From Xanthobacteraceae bacterium (GTDB lineage: Bacteria; Pseudomonadota; Alphaproteobacteria; Rhizobiales; Xanthobacteraceae): 64,000 bases of DNA. Where the stretch lies: NCBI GenBank assembly GCA_009694215.1, contig SHVN01000003.1, positions 1 through 64,000 on the forward strand. The letters are read 5' to 3'. Each line of letters begins with the position of its first letter. Within the stretch, counting starts at the first letter, position 1. This document shows, in pieces, positions 55,686 through 64,000 of the stretch. The notes beneath the pieces were generated by a model. The model saw only the letters and a program-made list of their open reading frames with translations. It did not search any database and was not told where the DNA came from. The position numbers and the translations under genes were made by a program.

Positions 55686-56031
55686 AAGTGTCCATCAAGG
55701 AAGGAGAGGTGGAGGCTTCTGTTGCCAGGTGCCTCCGGACCCCGCCTGACGGAGCTTAACCCGTCAGGACTTCAAGTTCGGTCTTTCAAGCCGCATTACG
55801 CAGCTTGAGCAACCGGAGCATAGTTGTCGTTGGCAACTATGGTTTAGGCCCATAACGTCGGACCCATTCCGGGCAAAAGAGCGCCTTTTACACCCTCGTC
55901 GATCCTAGTTCGGCCCCGCCGAAACCCGTCCTCGCCGGGCTTGGGTGGAGCCGCCGGGTACTGCCCCCGGGTCCGAAAGGCTTATTACGACGTCCATTTA
56001 TCGCCATATCCGGCTTGCGCCGGCAGGTTGA
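55686..56031 (-). ncRNA. ssrA: tmRNA, circularly permuted two-piece form
   Basis: Minus strand: acceptor piece ...GGACCCGGGGGCAGTACCCGGCGGCTCCACC (3' end near 55944), then spacer, then coding piece from 55917 GGGGCCGAACTAGGATCGACGAGGG; tag frame 55834-55796 = ANDNYAPVAQAA*. Outer ends approximate. Confidence 0.92.
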
Positions 56032-56088
56032 ATATAGGCGCGGAAGGTTGAGGAAAGAAGAGCCATCGCGGAACAACGCGCGGCCGGC

Positions 56089-56116
56089 GTTAACCATAAG
56101 GAGAAAGTTGGTTAAC
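56089..56116 (-). promoter_or_regulatory. candidate CtrA-like site(s) upstream of ssrA
   Basis: GTTAACCAT...GGTTAAC inverted repeat; contains exact TTAACCAT. Confidence 0.4.
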
Positions 56117-56160
56117 GGATCGAGGGTGACGCTGTTGCCTCACAACGCCGCGTCTGACCA

Positions 56161-56604
56161 TTGATAGTTAATTCCAAGCGCGGCGGGCGCGTCGGCTACT
56201 ACAACCGCGGGCTCGCCCTCTACGACATGCGGCAGTACGACCGTGCCATTCGCGAGCTCGATCACGCCGTCAACGTCAGGCCGAACTACGCGCCGGGGTT
56301 CAACATCCGGGGGCTGGCCTACGCCGCCATCGGCGAGATCCGGCGCGCGGTCCAGGACTTCGACCAGGCCATCCAGCTCGACGGCGGTTTTGCCAAGGCG
56401 TTCGTCAATCGCGGCAATATCCATCAAAGCAAACGGCGCTACGATCATGCGCTGGCCGACTACAGCTCGGCGGTCTGGCTCAATCAGAGGGATGCCTACG
56501 CACTCTATAGCCGCGGCTTGACCATGCGAGCGCTCGGCCAGGAGGAGGAGGCCAAGGTCGATATCGCCAAGGCCAAGGAGATCGATCCGGGCATCGGGCG
56601 CTGA
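56161..56604 (+). CDS. TPR-repeat protein (possibly N-terminally truncated)
   Basis: Several TPR units (YYNRGLALYDMRQYDRAIRELDHAV...); only a TTG start available. Confidence 0.6.
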   Translation: MIVNSKRGGRVGYYNRGLALYDMRQYDRAIRELDHAVNVRPNYAPGFNIRGLAYAAIGEIRRAVQDFDQAIQLDGGFAKAFVNRGNIHQSKRRYDHALADYSSAVWLNQRDAYALYSRGLTMRALGQEEEAKVDIAKAKEIDPGIGR

Positions 56605-56722
56605 GCCTAACGCCCTGAATCTTGGCATCGCGGGCGTCACCTCAATTTCATGGTGATTGAATCGGCGCCGATGCCACAAATCGATTGGTCGAAGCCCTGG
56701 CGTGAGGCTAGATATTTTGGCC

Positions 56723-57322
56723 ATGTCAAAGACTGAGCCCGAGCCCGAGACCGCTGCCCCGCGTTTGCCCGGCCCGCCGATCCCCAGCCACGCCGACCTT
56801 TTCCTCGCCTTCTTCAAGATCACGCTGTCCGGCTTCGGCGGCACGCTGCCCTGGACGCGGCGCATGTTCGTCGAGGAAAAGCGCTGGCTGACGGCGGAGG
56901 AATTCAACGACGTCTACGCGCTCTGCCAGTTTCTGCCCGGACCCAACATCGTCAACCTCACCGCTGTGTTCGGCTCGCGCATGCGCGGCGCGACCGGGGC
57001 GATGGCGGCCTGGGCGGGTTTTCTGATCGTGCCGTTCTGCGTGATGCTCGCCGCCGCCATGCTCTATGAGCGCTACGGCGATGTCGAAGCCGTGCGGCGC
57101 GTGCTCAGCGGCATTGCGCCGGCCGCCGCCGGCCTCATCGTCGCGACGGTGGCGAAGATGGCCGCACCAATGTTCCGCAGCTTCGGGCCCGCGCCGATCG
57201 TGTTGCTGGTCACCGCGTTTGCGATCGGCCTCATGCGCTGGCCGCTGCTCCTCGTGTTGATCGTGATCGCTCCCGTCAGCATCGCGCTGGCGTGGGCGCG
57301 GCTATCTCAGGTGCGGCGATGA
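56723..57322 (+). CDS. chromate transporter, N-terminal-half type (short-chain CHR)
   Basis: FFKITLSGFGGTLPWTRRMFVEEKRWLTAEEFNDVYALCQFLPGPNIVNL. Confidence 0.87.
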   Translation: MSKTEPEPETAAPRLPGPPIPSHADLFLAFFKITLSGFGGTLPWTRRMFVEEKRWLTAEEFNDVYALCQFLPGPNIVNLTAVFGSRMRGATGAMAAWAGFLIVPFCVMLAAAMLYERYGDVEAVRRVLSGIAPAAAGLIVATVAKMAAPMFRSFGPAPIVLLVTAFAIGLMRWPLLLVLIVIAPVSIALAWARLSQVRR

Positions 57323-57852
57323 AGGCGGACGGCGATATACTGATCACGCTCACGGTGCAGTTCGCGCTCATGTCGCTGCTTGCGCTTGGCGGGGCCAATG
57401 CGGTTGTGCCGGAGATGCACCGTCAGGCAGTGGAATTGCGCGGCTGGATGAACGAGCGGGTGTTCACGGATATGTTCGCTATTTCGCAGGCGGCGCCCGG
57501 GCCGAACGTCATGCTGGTGACCCTTATAGGTTATCATGTCGCCGGGCTCGCCGGCGCGTTGGTGACGACCTTCGCCATGTGCGGCCCGACCGCCGTATTG
57601 GCCCATTTTCTAGGCAGGACCTGGGACCGCTTCAGGGATGCGCCCTGGCGGGTGGCGGTGCAGGCGGGCGTTGTGCCGATTTCGGTCGGTCTGGTTGGCG
57701 CCAGCGCGATCGTTTTGACCCAGGCCGCCGATCATAGTTGGCTCGCCGTGGCCATTACCGTGGCCACCGCTGCGACTGCCTACTGGACGCGCTGGAATCC
57801 GCTCTGGTTGATCGGGATCGCCGGCCTGGCCGGGCTCACCGGTTTTGTTTGA
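57319..57852 (+). CDS. chromate transporter, second half (short-chain CHR)
   Basis: LMSLLALGGANAVVPEMHRQAVE, FAISQAAPGPNVMLVTLIGY; ATG overlaps previous stop. Confidence 0.87.
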   Translation: MKADGDILITLTVQFALMSLLALGGANAVVPEMHRQAVELRGWMNERVFTDMFAISQAAPGPNVMLVTLIGYHVAGLAGALVTTFAMCGPTAVLAHFLGRTWDRFRDAPWRVAVQAGVVPISVGLVGASAIVLTQAADHSWLAVAITVATAATAYWTRWNPLWLIGIAGLAGLTGFV

Positions 57853-57959
57853 CCTTACGAATTTTCCGGGCCGTCCAAGTCGTGGTTGCTTTTTATTGAG
57901 GAAGGCTGTCTGTTATAGAGGGGATGCACTTAAGAAACTGCGGATGAGGGGAGTGCGTA

Positions 57960-58613
57960 ATGTCTGATGCAACGCCATCAGGAGAGTGGTCGCGTTCGGC
58001 GGATGCCCGGCGGCAATATAATTTAGTTGGCGGCATCATTTTGGCCGTGGCGGCACTGGGTTTGTTTGTGTGGTCGTTCTGGGTGAATAACCCCGTCCCG
58101 CTGCCGGTCCGCTCGTCCATCATCATTTTCTTCGCGGTTGGCATCGCCATATCGGCCGGTCTGTTGCGGGTGCAGAACCCGCAGGACGTCTATGGCGGCA
58201 TGGCGCTGATCCTGCTGTCATTGACCGCATTGGTGGCGTCGAATGACTTGCCGGGAATGCGCGGATTTGCGTTCGGCCCCGGCACGGCGCCGCGCCTGTT
58301 CGCCTTCTTGCTCGCCATCCTGTCGCTCGGCGTGGTCGTCGTAGGCTTTCTGAAACGCGGGCCCGACATAACCGGCTACAAGATTCAAGGTGTGGTCTTC
58401 ATCATCGGCTCGATCCTGGCGTTCGCGGCGTGCATCCGGCCGCTCGGCCTCGTCATCGCAAGCTTCGCCACGGTGGTGATCTGCGCCGCGGCAGCCGAGG
58501 ACGGGAAATGGCGCGAGACGCTGATCGTCGCCATCGTCATCACTATCTTCTGCTCCTTCCTGTTCCCTTACGGCCTGAACCTTCCGTTCCAGCTTTGGCC
58601 GCGGTTCTGGTGA
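57960..58613 (+). CDS. tripartite tricarboxylate transporter TctB family protein
   Basis: Four-TM TctB-like protein preceding TctA. Confidence 0.83.
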   Translation: MSDATPSGEWSRSADARRQYNLVGGIILAVAALGLFVWSFWVNNPVPLPVRSSIIIFFAVGIAISAGLLRVQNPQDVYGGMALILLSLTALVASNDLPGMRGFAFGPGTAPRLFAFLLAILSLGVVVVGFLKRGPDITGYKIQGVVFIIGSILAFAACIRPLGLVIASFATVVICAAAAEDGKWRETLIVAIVITIFCSFLFPYGLNLPFQLWPRFW

Positions 58614-58628
58614 TCGGCGAGAACAACC

Positions 58629-60131
58629 ATGCATGACCTGATTGCAAATCTCTGGCTTGGCATGAGTGTGGCCTTCACATTCACCAACGTCTCTCTCTGC
58701 CTGATCGGAGCGCTCGTCGGCACGCTGATCGGCGTCCTGCCCGGCATCGGATCGCTCGCCACCATCGCCATGCTGCTGCCGATCACCTTCGGCCTGCCGC
58801 CGGTGGGCGCGCTCATCATGCTCGCCGGCATCTACTACGGCGCGCAGTACGGCGGCTCGACCACGTCGATCCTGGTGAACATTCCGGGTGAATCGTCGTC
58901 GGTGGTCACCTGTCTCGACGGCCATGAAATGGCCAAGCAGGGACGAGCCGGCCCCGCGCTTGCCATCGCCGCGATCGGCTCGTTCTTCGCCGGTTGCGTC
59001 GCCACCGTGCTCGTGGCGGCGCTCGGCGCGCCGCTGACTGCCATGGCGCTGCTGTTCGGTCCCGCCGAATACTTCTCGCTCATGGTGCTCGGCCTGATCT
59101 TCGCGGTGGTGTTGGCCAAGGGCTCGGTGCTCAAGGCGCTCACCATGATCCTCACGGGCCTGCTGCTGTCGATGATCGGCTCGGATCTCGAGACTGGCGC
59201 CGAGCGCATGACCTGGGGCGTCCCGGAATTGTCCGACGGCATTGGCTTCGTCGTCGTCGGCATGGGCATGTTCGGCTTCGGTGAGATCCTGCGCAACCTG
59301 GAAAGTCCGGGCAGCCGCGAGATCATCAACACCAAGGTTACCGGTCTGATGCCGACGCTGCCGGACCTCAAGGCTTCTGCCGGGGCCATCGGCCGCGGCA
59401 CCGTGATTGGTTCGCTGCTCGGCATCCTGCCCGGCGGTGGCGCGATCATCGCGTCGTTTGCTGCCTACACCCTCGAAAAGAAGGTGTCGAAGAATCCGCT
59501 GCGGTTCGGCCGCGGCGCCATCGAGGGCGTTGCGGCGCCGGAAGCCGCCAACAACGCGGCCGCGCAGACCTCGTTCATCCCGCTGCTGACGCTCGGCATC
59601 CCGCCAAATCCGGTGATGGCGCTGATGGTTGGCGCCATGACCATCCACGGCATCGTGCCAGGGCCGCAGGTCATGACCAAGCAGCCGGAGCTGTTCTGGG
59701 GCATGATTGCCTCGATGTGGCTCGGCAACCTGATGCTGATCGTCATCAACCTGCCGCTGGTTGGCATGTGGGTGCGGCTGCTGCGGGTGCCCTACCGCCA
59801 TCTGTTCCCGATGATCGTCATCTTCTGCTGCATCGGCGTGTATTCGCTCAACAATGCGCCGTTCGACGTGTCGTTGACCGCGATCTTCGGAGTTGTCGGC
59901 TACTGGCTGGTGAAGCACGACTTCGAGCCGGCGCCGATGATCCTGGGCTTCGTGCTCGGCCCGCTGATGGAGGAGAACCTCCGCCGCGCCATGCTCATCG
60001 CCCGCGGCGACGCCACGGTGTTCCTGACGCGCCCGATCTCGGGGACCCTGCTCGCGATTGCGTTCGTCATGCTGGCCCTCGCGGTGCTGCCGTCGCTCCG
60101 CGCCAAGCGCGAAGAGGTGTTTACCGAATAG
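58629..60131 (+). CDS. tripartite tricarboxylate transporter TctA family permease
   Basis: LIGVLPGIGSLATIAMLLPITFGLPP, GGSTTSILVNIPGESSSVVTCLDG. Confidence 0.92.
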   Translation: MHDLIANLWLGMSVAFTFTNVSLCLIGALVGTLIGVLPGIGSLATIAMLLPITFGLPPVGALIMLAGIYYGAQYGGSTTSILVNIPGESSSVVTCLDGHEMAKQGRAGPALAIAAIGSFFAGCVATVLVAALGAPLTAMALLFGPAEYFSLMVLGLIFAVVLAKGSVLKALTMILTGLLLSMIGSDLETGAERMTWGVPELSDGIGFVVVGMGMFGFGEILRNLESPGSREIINTKVTGLMPTLPDLKASAGAIGRGTVIGSLLGILPGGGAIIASFAAYTLEKKVSKNPLRFGRGAIEGVAAPEAANNAAAQTSFIPLLTLGIPPNPVMALMVGAMTIHGIVPGPQVMTKQPELFWGMIASMWLGNLMLIVINLPLVGMWVRLLRVPYRHLFPMIVIFCCIGVYSLNNAPFDVSLTAIFGVVGYWLVKHDFEPAPMILGFVLGPLMEENLRRAMLIARGDATVFLTRPISGTLLAIAFVMLALAVLPSLRAKREEVFTE

Positions 60132-60158
60132 CCGCCAAGCGCTACGACCAATTGCTAA

Positions 60159-60198
60159 GCCCCGGGGGATCATTTTGCTTCCCCCGGGGTTTTTCTTT
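60159..60198 (+). terminator. Rho-independent terminator after tctA
   Basis: GCCCCGGGGGATCATTTTGCTTCCCCCGGGGTTTTTCTTT. Confidence 0.85.
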
Positions 60199-60251
60199 GC
60201 AGCCACAAGCCCTAAATGACGGGCATCGACTTAGGTACTGGGGGGAAAACA

Positions 60252-61238
60252 ATGTCATCGTCGCGCACACTGGCCGGCGTTTTGGCCGGTATTTTCGCTC
60301 TTGCTGTGGGGATCGCCCCGGCGGTGGCGCAGGATTATCCGAGCCGGGCCATCACCGTGATCGTCCCCTTCGCAGCCGGCGGGCCGACCGACGTGATCGG
60401 CCGCATCGTCGGCGACCACATGTCGAAGACGCTCGGTCATACGCTCGTGATCGAGAACGTGGTGGGCGCCGGCGGTACCACCGGCATCACCCGCGCCAAG
60501 CGCGCCAAGAACGACGGCTACACCATCGCCATGGGCCATCTCGGCACCCAGGCCGCCGCTCCCGCGCTTTATCCCAACCTGCAATACGATCCGGTGAACG
60601 ACTTCGAGCCGATCGGTCTTGCCGCCGGCACGCCGATCCTGATCCTCGCCCGGAAGGATTTCGCGCCGAAGGATCTCAAGGAATTCGTGGAATACGTGAA
60701 GAAGAACGAAAAGACCCTCAACATGGCGCATGCCGGCGTCGGCTCGGTGTCGTTCACCACCTGCCTGCTGCTCAACCACATCCTCAAGGTGAAGCCGACC
60801 TCGATCCCCTATCAGGGCACCGGCCCCTCGATGAACGCGCTGGTCGGCGGCCAGGTCGATTACATGTGCGACCAGATCGTCAACGCCGTGCCGCAGGTTC
60901 AGGGTGGCACCATCAAGGCCTATGCGATCGCCACCGAGCAGCGCAATCCGTCGCTGCCGAACGTGCCGACCTCGAAGGAGGGCGGGCTGCCGGAGTTCCA
61001 GGCGTCGGCCTGGAACGCGCTGATTGCGCCCAAGGATACGCCGAAGCCGATCATGGAGAAGCTGTCGGCGGCGCTCGACAAGGCGCTCGACGACGAGGTC
61101 ACCCGCAAGCGGCTGCTCGAACTCGGCAGCGATATTCCGGGCAAGGACCGGCGGGGCGGACCTGCCCTGGCCGCGCTGGTGAAAAGCGAGATCGCCAAGT
61201 GGACGCCGGTCATCAAGGCCGCCGGGCCGACCAATTAG
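60252..61238 (+). CDS. tripartite tricarboxylate transporter substrate-binding protein (Bug/TctC)
   Basis: Signal peptide; YPSRAITVIVPFAAGGPTDVIGRIVGDHMSKTLG. Confidence 0.9.
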   Translation: MSSSRTLAGVLAGIFALAVGIAPAVAQDYPSRAITVIVPFAAGGPTDVIGRIVGDHMSKTLGHTLVIENVVGAGGTTGITRAKRAKNDGYTIAMGHLGTQAAAPALYPNLQYDPVNDFEPIGLAAGTPILILARKDFAPKDLKEFVEYVKKNEKTLNMAHAGVGSVSFTTCLLLNHILKVKPTSIPYQGTGPSMNALVGGQVDYMCDQIVNAVPQVQGGTIKAYAIATEQRNPSLPNVPTSKEGGLPEFQASAWNALIAPKDTPKPIMEKLSAALDKALDDEVTRKRLLELGSDIPGKDRRGGPALAALVKSEIAKWTPVIKAAGPTN

Positions 61239-61280
61239 GTCCGTATCGAACCTGTTGAGACTGTGCAAAAATCGGCCCGA

Positions 61281-61304
61281 GGGGCGGCGCAAGCCGCCCC
61301 TTTT
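61281..61304 (+). terminator. Rho-independent terminator
   Basis: GGGGCGGC-GCAA-GCCGCCCCTTTT downstream of the tctC-like gene. Confidence 0.75.
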
Positions 61305-61418
61305 GCGTTGTCGCGACTATATAGAGGGACAAGCGTCGGATTCGCGGCGGCCGACCCCGGCGCTAGTCTTACCGGCGATACTTGCCAGATTGAGTCGCGC
61401 TCGGACAGAGACCAGCCC

Positions 61419-62213
61419 ATGCGGCAATACCTCGAACTGATGGAGCACGTGCTCGCCGGCGGCGTCGAGAAGCGCGACCGCACCGGCACCGGCACGCTGT
61501 CGGTGTTCGGTCATCAGATGCGCTTCGATCTGACCGCGGGCTTTCCGCTCGTCACCACCAAGAAGCTGCACGTGAAATCGATCGTCCACGAGCTGCTGTG
61601 GTTCCTCGCCGGCGACACCAACGTCAAATACCTCAACGACAACGGCGTGCGGATCTGGGACGAATGGGCCGACGGGCGCGGCGACCTCGGCCCGGTCTAT
61701 GGCCGGCAATGGCGCTCCTGGCCGGCACAGGACGGCGGCACCATCGATCAGATCGCTAATGTCGTGGAGATGATCCGGCGCAATCCGGATTCCCGCCGCC
61801 TGATCGTCACCGCCTGGAATCCCGCCGACGTCGACAGGATGGCGCTGCCGCCGTGCCATTGCCTGTTCCAGTTCTACGTCGCCCGCGGCCGGCTGTCCTG
61901 CCAGCTCTATCAGCGGTCGGCCGATATCTTCCTCGGCGTGCCGTTCAACATAGCCTCCTATGCGCTGCTCACCATGATGGTCGCGCAGGTGACGGGTCTG
62001 CAGCCCGGCGAGTTCGTCCACACCTGCGGCGACGCCCACCTCTATCTCAATCACCTGGAGCAGACGCATCTGCAGCTCTCGCGGTCGCCGAAGGCGCTGC
62101 CCACCTTGCGGATAAATCCGGCGGTGAAGGACATCTTCGCCTTCCGCTACGAGGATTTCGCGCTCGAAGGCTACGAGCCGCATCCGCACATCAAGGCCCA
62201 GGTGGCGGTGTGA
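61419..62213 (+). CDS. thyA: thymidylate synthase
   Basis: [50 protein letters not shown] active site. Confidence 0.95.
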   Translation: MRQYLELMEHVLAGGVEKRDRTGTGTLSVFGHQMRFDLTAGFPLVTTKKLHVKSIVHELLWFLAGDTNVKYLNDNGVRIWDEWADGRGDLGPVYGRQWRSWPAQDGGTIDQIANVVEMIRRNPDSRRLIVTAWNPADVDRMALPPCHCLFQFYVARGRLSCQLYQRSADIFLGVPFNIASYALLTMMVAQVTGLQPGEFVHTCGDAHLYLNHLEQTHLQLSRSPKALPTLRINPAVKDIFAFRYEDFALEGYEPHPHIKAQVAV

Positions 62214-62749
62214 GCGGCGATGTGAGCGCGGTATCGCCGCAGCGCATCGCCATCGTCCTCCTCGCCGCCGTGGCCGACAACGGCGTGATCGGGCGCGACA
62301 ACGGCCTGCCGTTTCGCCAGAGCTCCGATCTCAAGCGATTCAAGGCGCTGACCATGGGCAAGCCCGTGCTGATGGGCCGCAAGACCTATCTTTCGATCGG
62401 CAAGCCGCTCCCGGGCCGCGCCAATATCGTGGTGAGCCGGAGTCCAGGCTTTGCGCCGGAAGGCGTCATCGTCGCCCGCAGTCTCGACGCCGCGCTGGCC
62501 GCGGCGCGCGACGATGCGCGGAAATCCGGCGCGGCCGAGATCGTCGTGATCGGCGGCACGGACGTTTTCGTGCAGATCATGCCCCTGGCCGATCGCATGG
62601 AAATTACCCATGTGCACTCGCAGCCGGAGGGCGACACCATCTTTCCGCCGATCGATGCGACACAATGGCGCGCCGTTGCACGGAGCGATCATCCGGCGGG
62701 GCCGCGAGACGAGGCTGCCTTCAGTTATGTCACCTATGCACGGGCTTGA
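62210..62749 (+). CDS. folA: dihydrofolate reductase
   Basis: [41 protein letters not shown] start overlapping thyA stop. Confidence 0.9.
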   Translation: MSGDVSAVSPQRIAIVLLAAVADNGVIGRDNGLPFRQSSDLKRFKALTMGKPVLMGRKTYLSIGKPLPGRANIVVSRSPGFAPEGVIVARSLDAALAAARDDARKSGAAEIVVIGGTDVFVQIMPLADRMEITHVHSQPEGDTIFPPIDATQWRAVARSDHPAGPRDEAAFSYVTYARA

Positions 62750-62894
62750 GATTCAAACCGATGGAAAAGGCGTGTCCGGCCAGTACGTTGCCGCATGCCG
62801 CCGGCGCGCGTTGTAAGGCGCGGACACCTCCAATATAACCTCACCAGCAAAAACGGACTCCCGGCACGATGGCCGGCCTCCGAGGAGAGATTTC

Positions 62895-64000
62895 ATGCCA
62901 TGGAGCAATCAGGGCGGTGGGCCCTGGGGATCGGGTGGATCGAAGGGGCCTTGGGGCTCCGGACCGCAATCGTCAGGACCGAAGCCGCCTGACCTGGAAG
63001 ATTTTCTGCGCCGCAGCCAGGACAAGCTCAGGAGCGTTCTGCCGGGCGGCAATATGGGCGGCCGCGGCTTCGCGCTGATCGCGCTCGGCGCGATCGCGCT
63101 GTGGGGCCTCTCCGGCTTCTTCCGTGTCGAGCCGGCCGAGGTTGGCGTCGTGCTCCGCTTTGGCAAGGAGGTCCGTCAGGTGCAGCCGGGCCTCAACTAC
63201 CATCTGCCTTATCCGGTCGAGACCGTGTTGACGCCGAAGGCGCTCCAGGTCCGCAAGATCGACGTCGGCATGCGCATCGTCGATGACGCCCGCCGCGGCA
63301 GCACCGTGCGCGACGTGCCAGAGGAGAGCCTGATGCTCACCGGCGACGAGAACATCGTCGATGTCGACTTCTCCGTGCTTTGGCGCATCAAGCCGAGCGG
63401 CGTTGGCGAATATCTGTTCAACATCCAGGCGCCCGAGGGCACGGTGAAGGCCGTGGCCGAAAGCGCGATGCGCGAGGTGATCGGCCGCTCCGACATTCAG
63501 CCGATCCTCACCGGCGCGCGCCAGGGCATCGAGCTCGCGGTGCAGGAGCTGATGCAGAAGACGCTCGACACCTATAGCTCCGGCGTCCTGGTCCAGCAGG
63601 TGCAGATGCAGAAGGTCGATCCGCCGCAGCAGGTCATCGATTCGTTCCGCGACGTGCAGGCGGCGCGCGCCGACCTCGAACGCGCGCAGAACGAGGCGCA
63701 GACCTACGCCAATCGCGTGGTGCCGGAAGCACGAGGCCGGGCGGCGCAGATCCTCCAGAACGCCGACGCCTACAAGTCGCAGACCGTCGCCGAGGCGACC
63801 GGCCAGACCTCGCGCTTCATCAAGATCTATGACGAATACAAGAAGGCGCCCGAGGTGACCCGCAAGCGCATGTATCTCGAAACCATGGAGCGCGTGCTGG
63901 GCGGCACCGACAAGATCATCCTCGACTCCACCGGCCAGTCCGGAAGCGGCGTCGTGCCCTACCTGCCGCTCAACGAACTGCGGCGGTCGCCGGCGCAACC
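62895..64000 (+). CDS. hflK: FtsH protease activity modulator HflK (runs off the window)
   Basis: Gly-rich N-terminus (MPWSNQGGGPWGSGG), TM, SPFH/band-7 region (FFRVEPAEVGVVLRFGKEVRQVQPGLNYHLPYPVE). Absent from the ORF track because no stop lies in the window. Confidence 0.9.
   Translation, partial: MPWSNQGGGPWGSGGSKGPWGSGPQSSGPKPPDLEDFLRRSQDKLRSVLPGGNMGGRGFALIALGAIALWGLSGFFRVEPAEVGVVLRFGKEVRQVQPGLNYHLPYPVETVLTPKALQVRKIDVGMRIVDDARRGSTVRDVPEESLMLTGDENIVDVDFSVLWRIKPSGVGEYLFNIQAPEGTVKAVAESAMREVIGRSDIQPILTGARQGIELAVQELMQKTLDTYSSGVLVQQVQMQKVDPPQQVIDSFRDVQAARADLERAQNEAQTYANRVVPEARGRAAQILQNADAYKSQTVAEATGQTSRFIKIYDEYKKAPEVTRKRMYLETMERVLGGTDKIILDSTGQSGSGVVPYLPLNELRRSPAQ

Noticed and set aside
55888-56097. 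69-aa minus ORF in the tmRNA region
   Set aside because: Overlaps the structured tmRNA acceptor/coding pieces; no protein-like features.

Overview
GC-rich alphaproteobacterial chromosome window (Rhizobiales-like by gene content and order). Positions 1-18.9 kb hold a nearly complete dcw cluster: ftsL-ftsI-murE-murF-mraY-murD-ftsW-murG-murC-murB-[FAD monooxygenase]-ddl-ftsQ-ftsA-ftsZ. It is followed by lpxC, bamD, recN and, after a catabolic insert, ligA. The 30-53 kb part is more accessory: solute-binding proteins, an MFS transporter, aminopeptidase P, prmA, an IS6-family element next to a truncated glcG/hbpS-like gene, an SDR, a HigB/HigA-like module with a broken toxin, pcrA/uvrD, a decayed ABC solute-binding gene, a Vgb-like propeller, an FAD-linked oxidase and an AsmA-family protein. 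The end carries fumC, sspB, a circularly permuted two-piece tmRNA (tag ANDNYAPVAQAA), a split chromate transporter, tctBAC, thyA-folA and the start of hflK. No wholly new multi-gene system could be demonstrated. The best second-look items are an in-frame palindromic repeat inside the PcrA/UvrD helicase ORF, a dense rare-codon/AT-rich patch inside ddl upstream of ftsQAZ, paired-hairpin intergenic repeats with compensatory changes, a toxin gene killed by one stop codon beside an intact antitoxin, a minus-strand terminator/sRNA candidate in front of ligA, and TTAACCAT-type sites at the ssrA promoter. All family calls come from reading the translated sequence; no database search was run.
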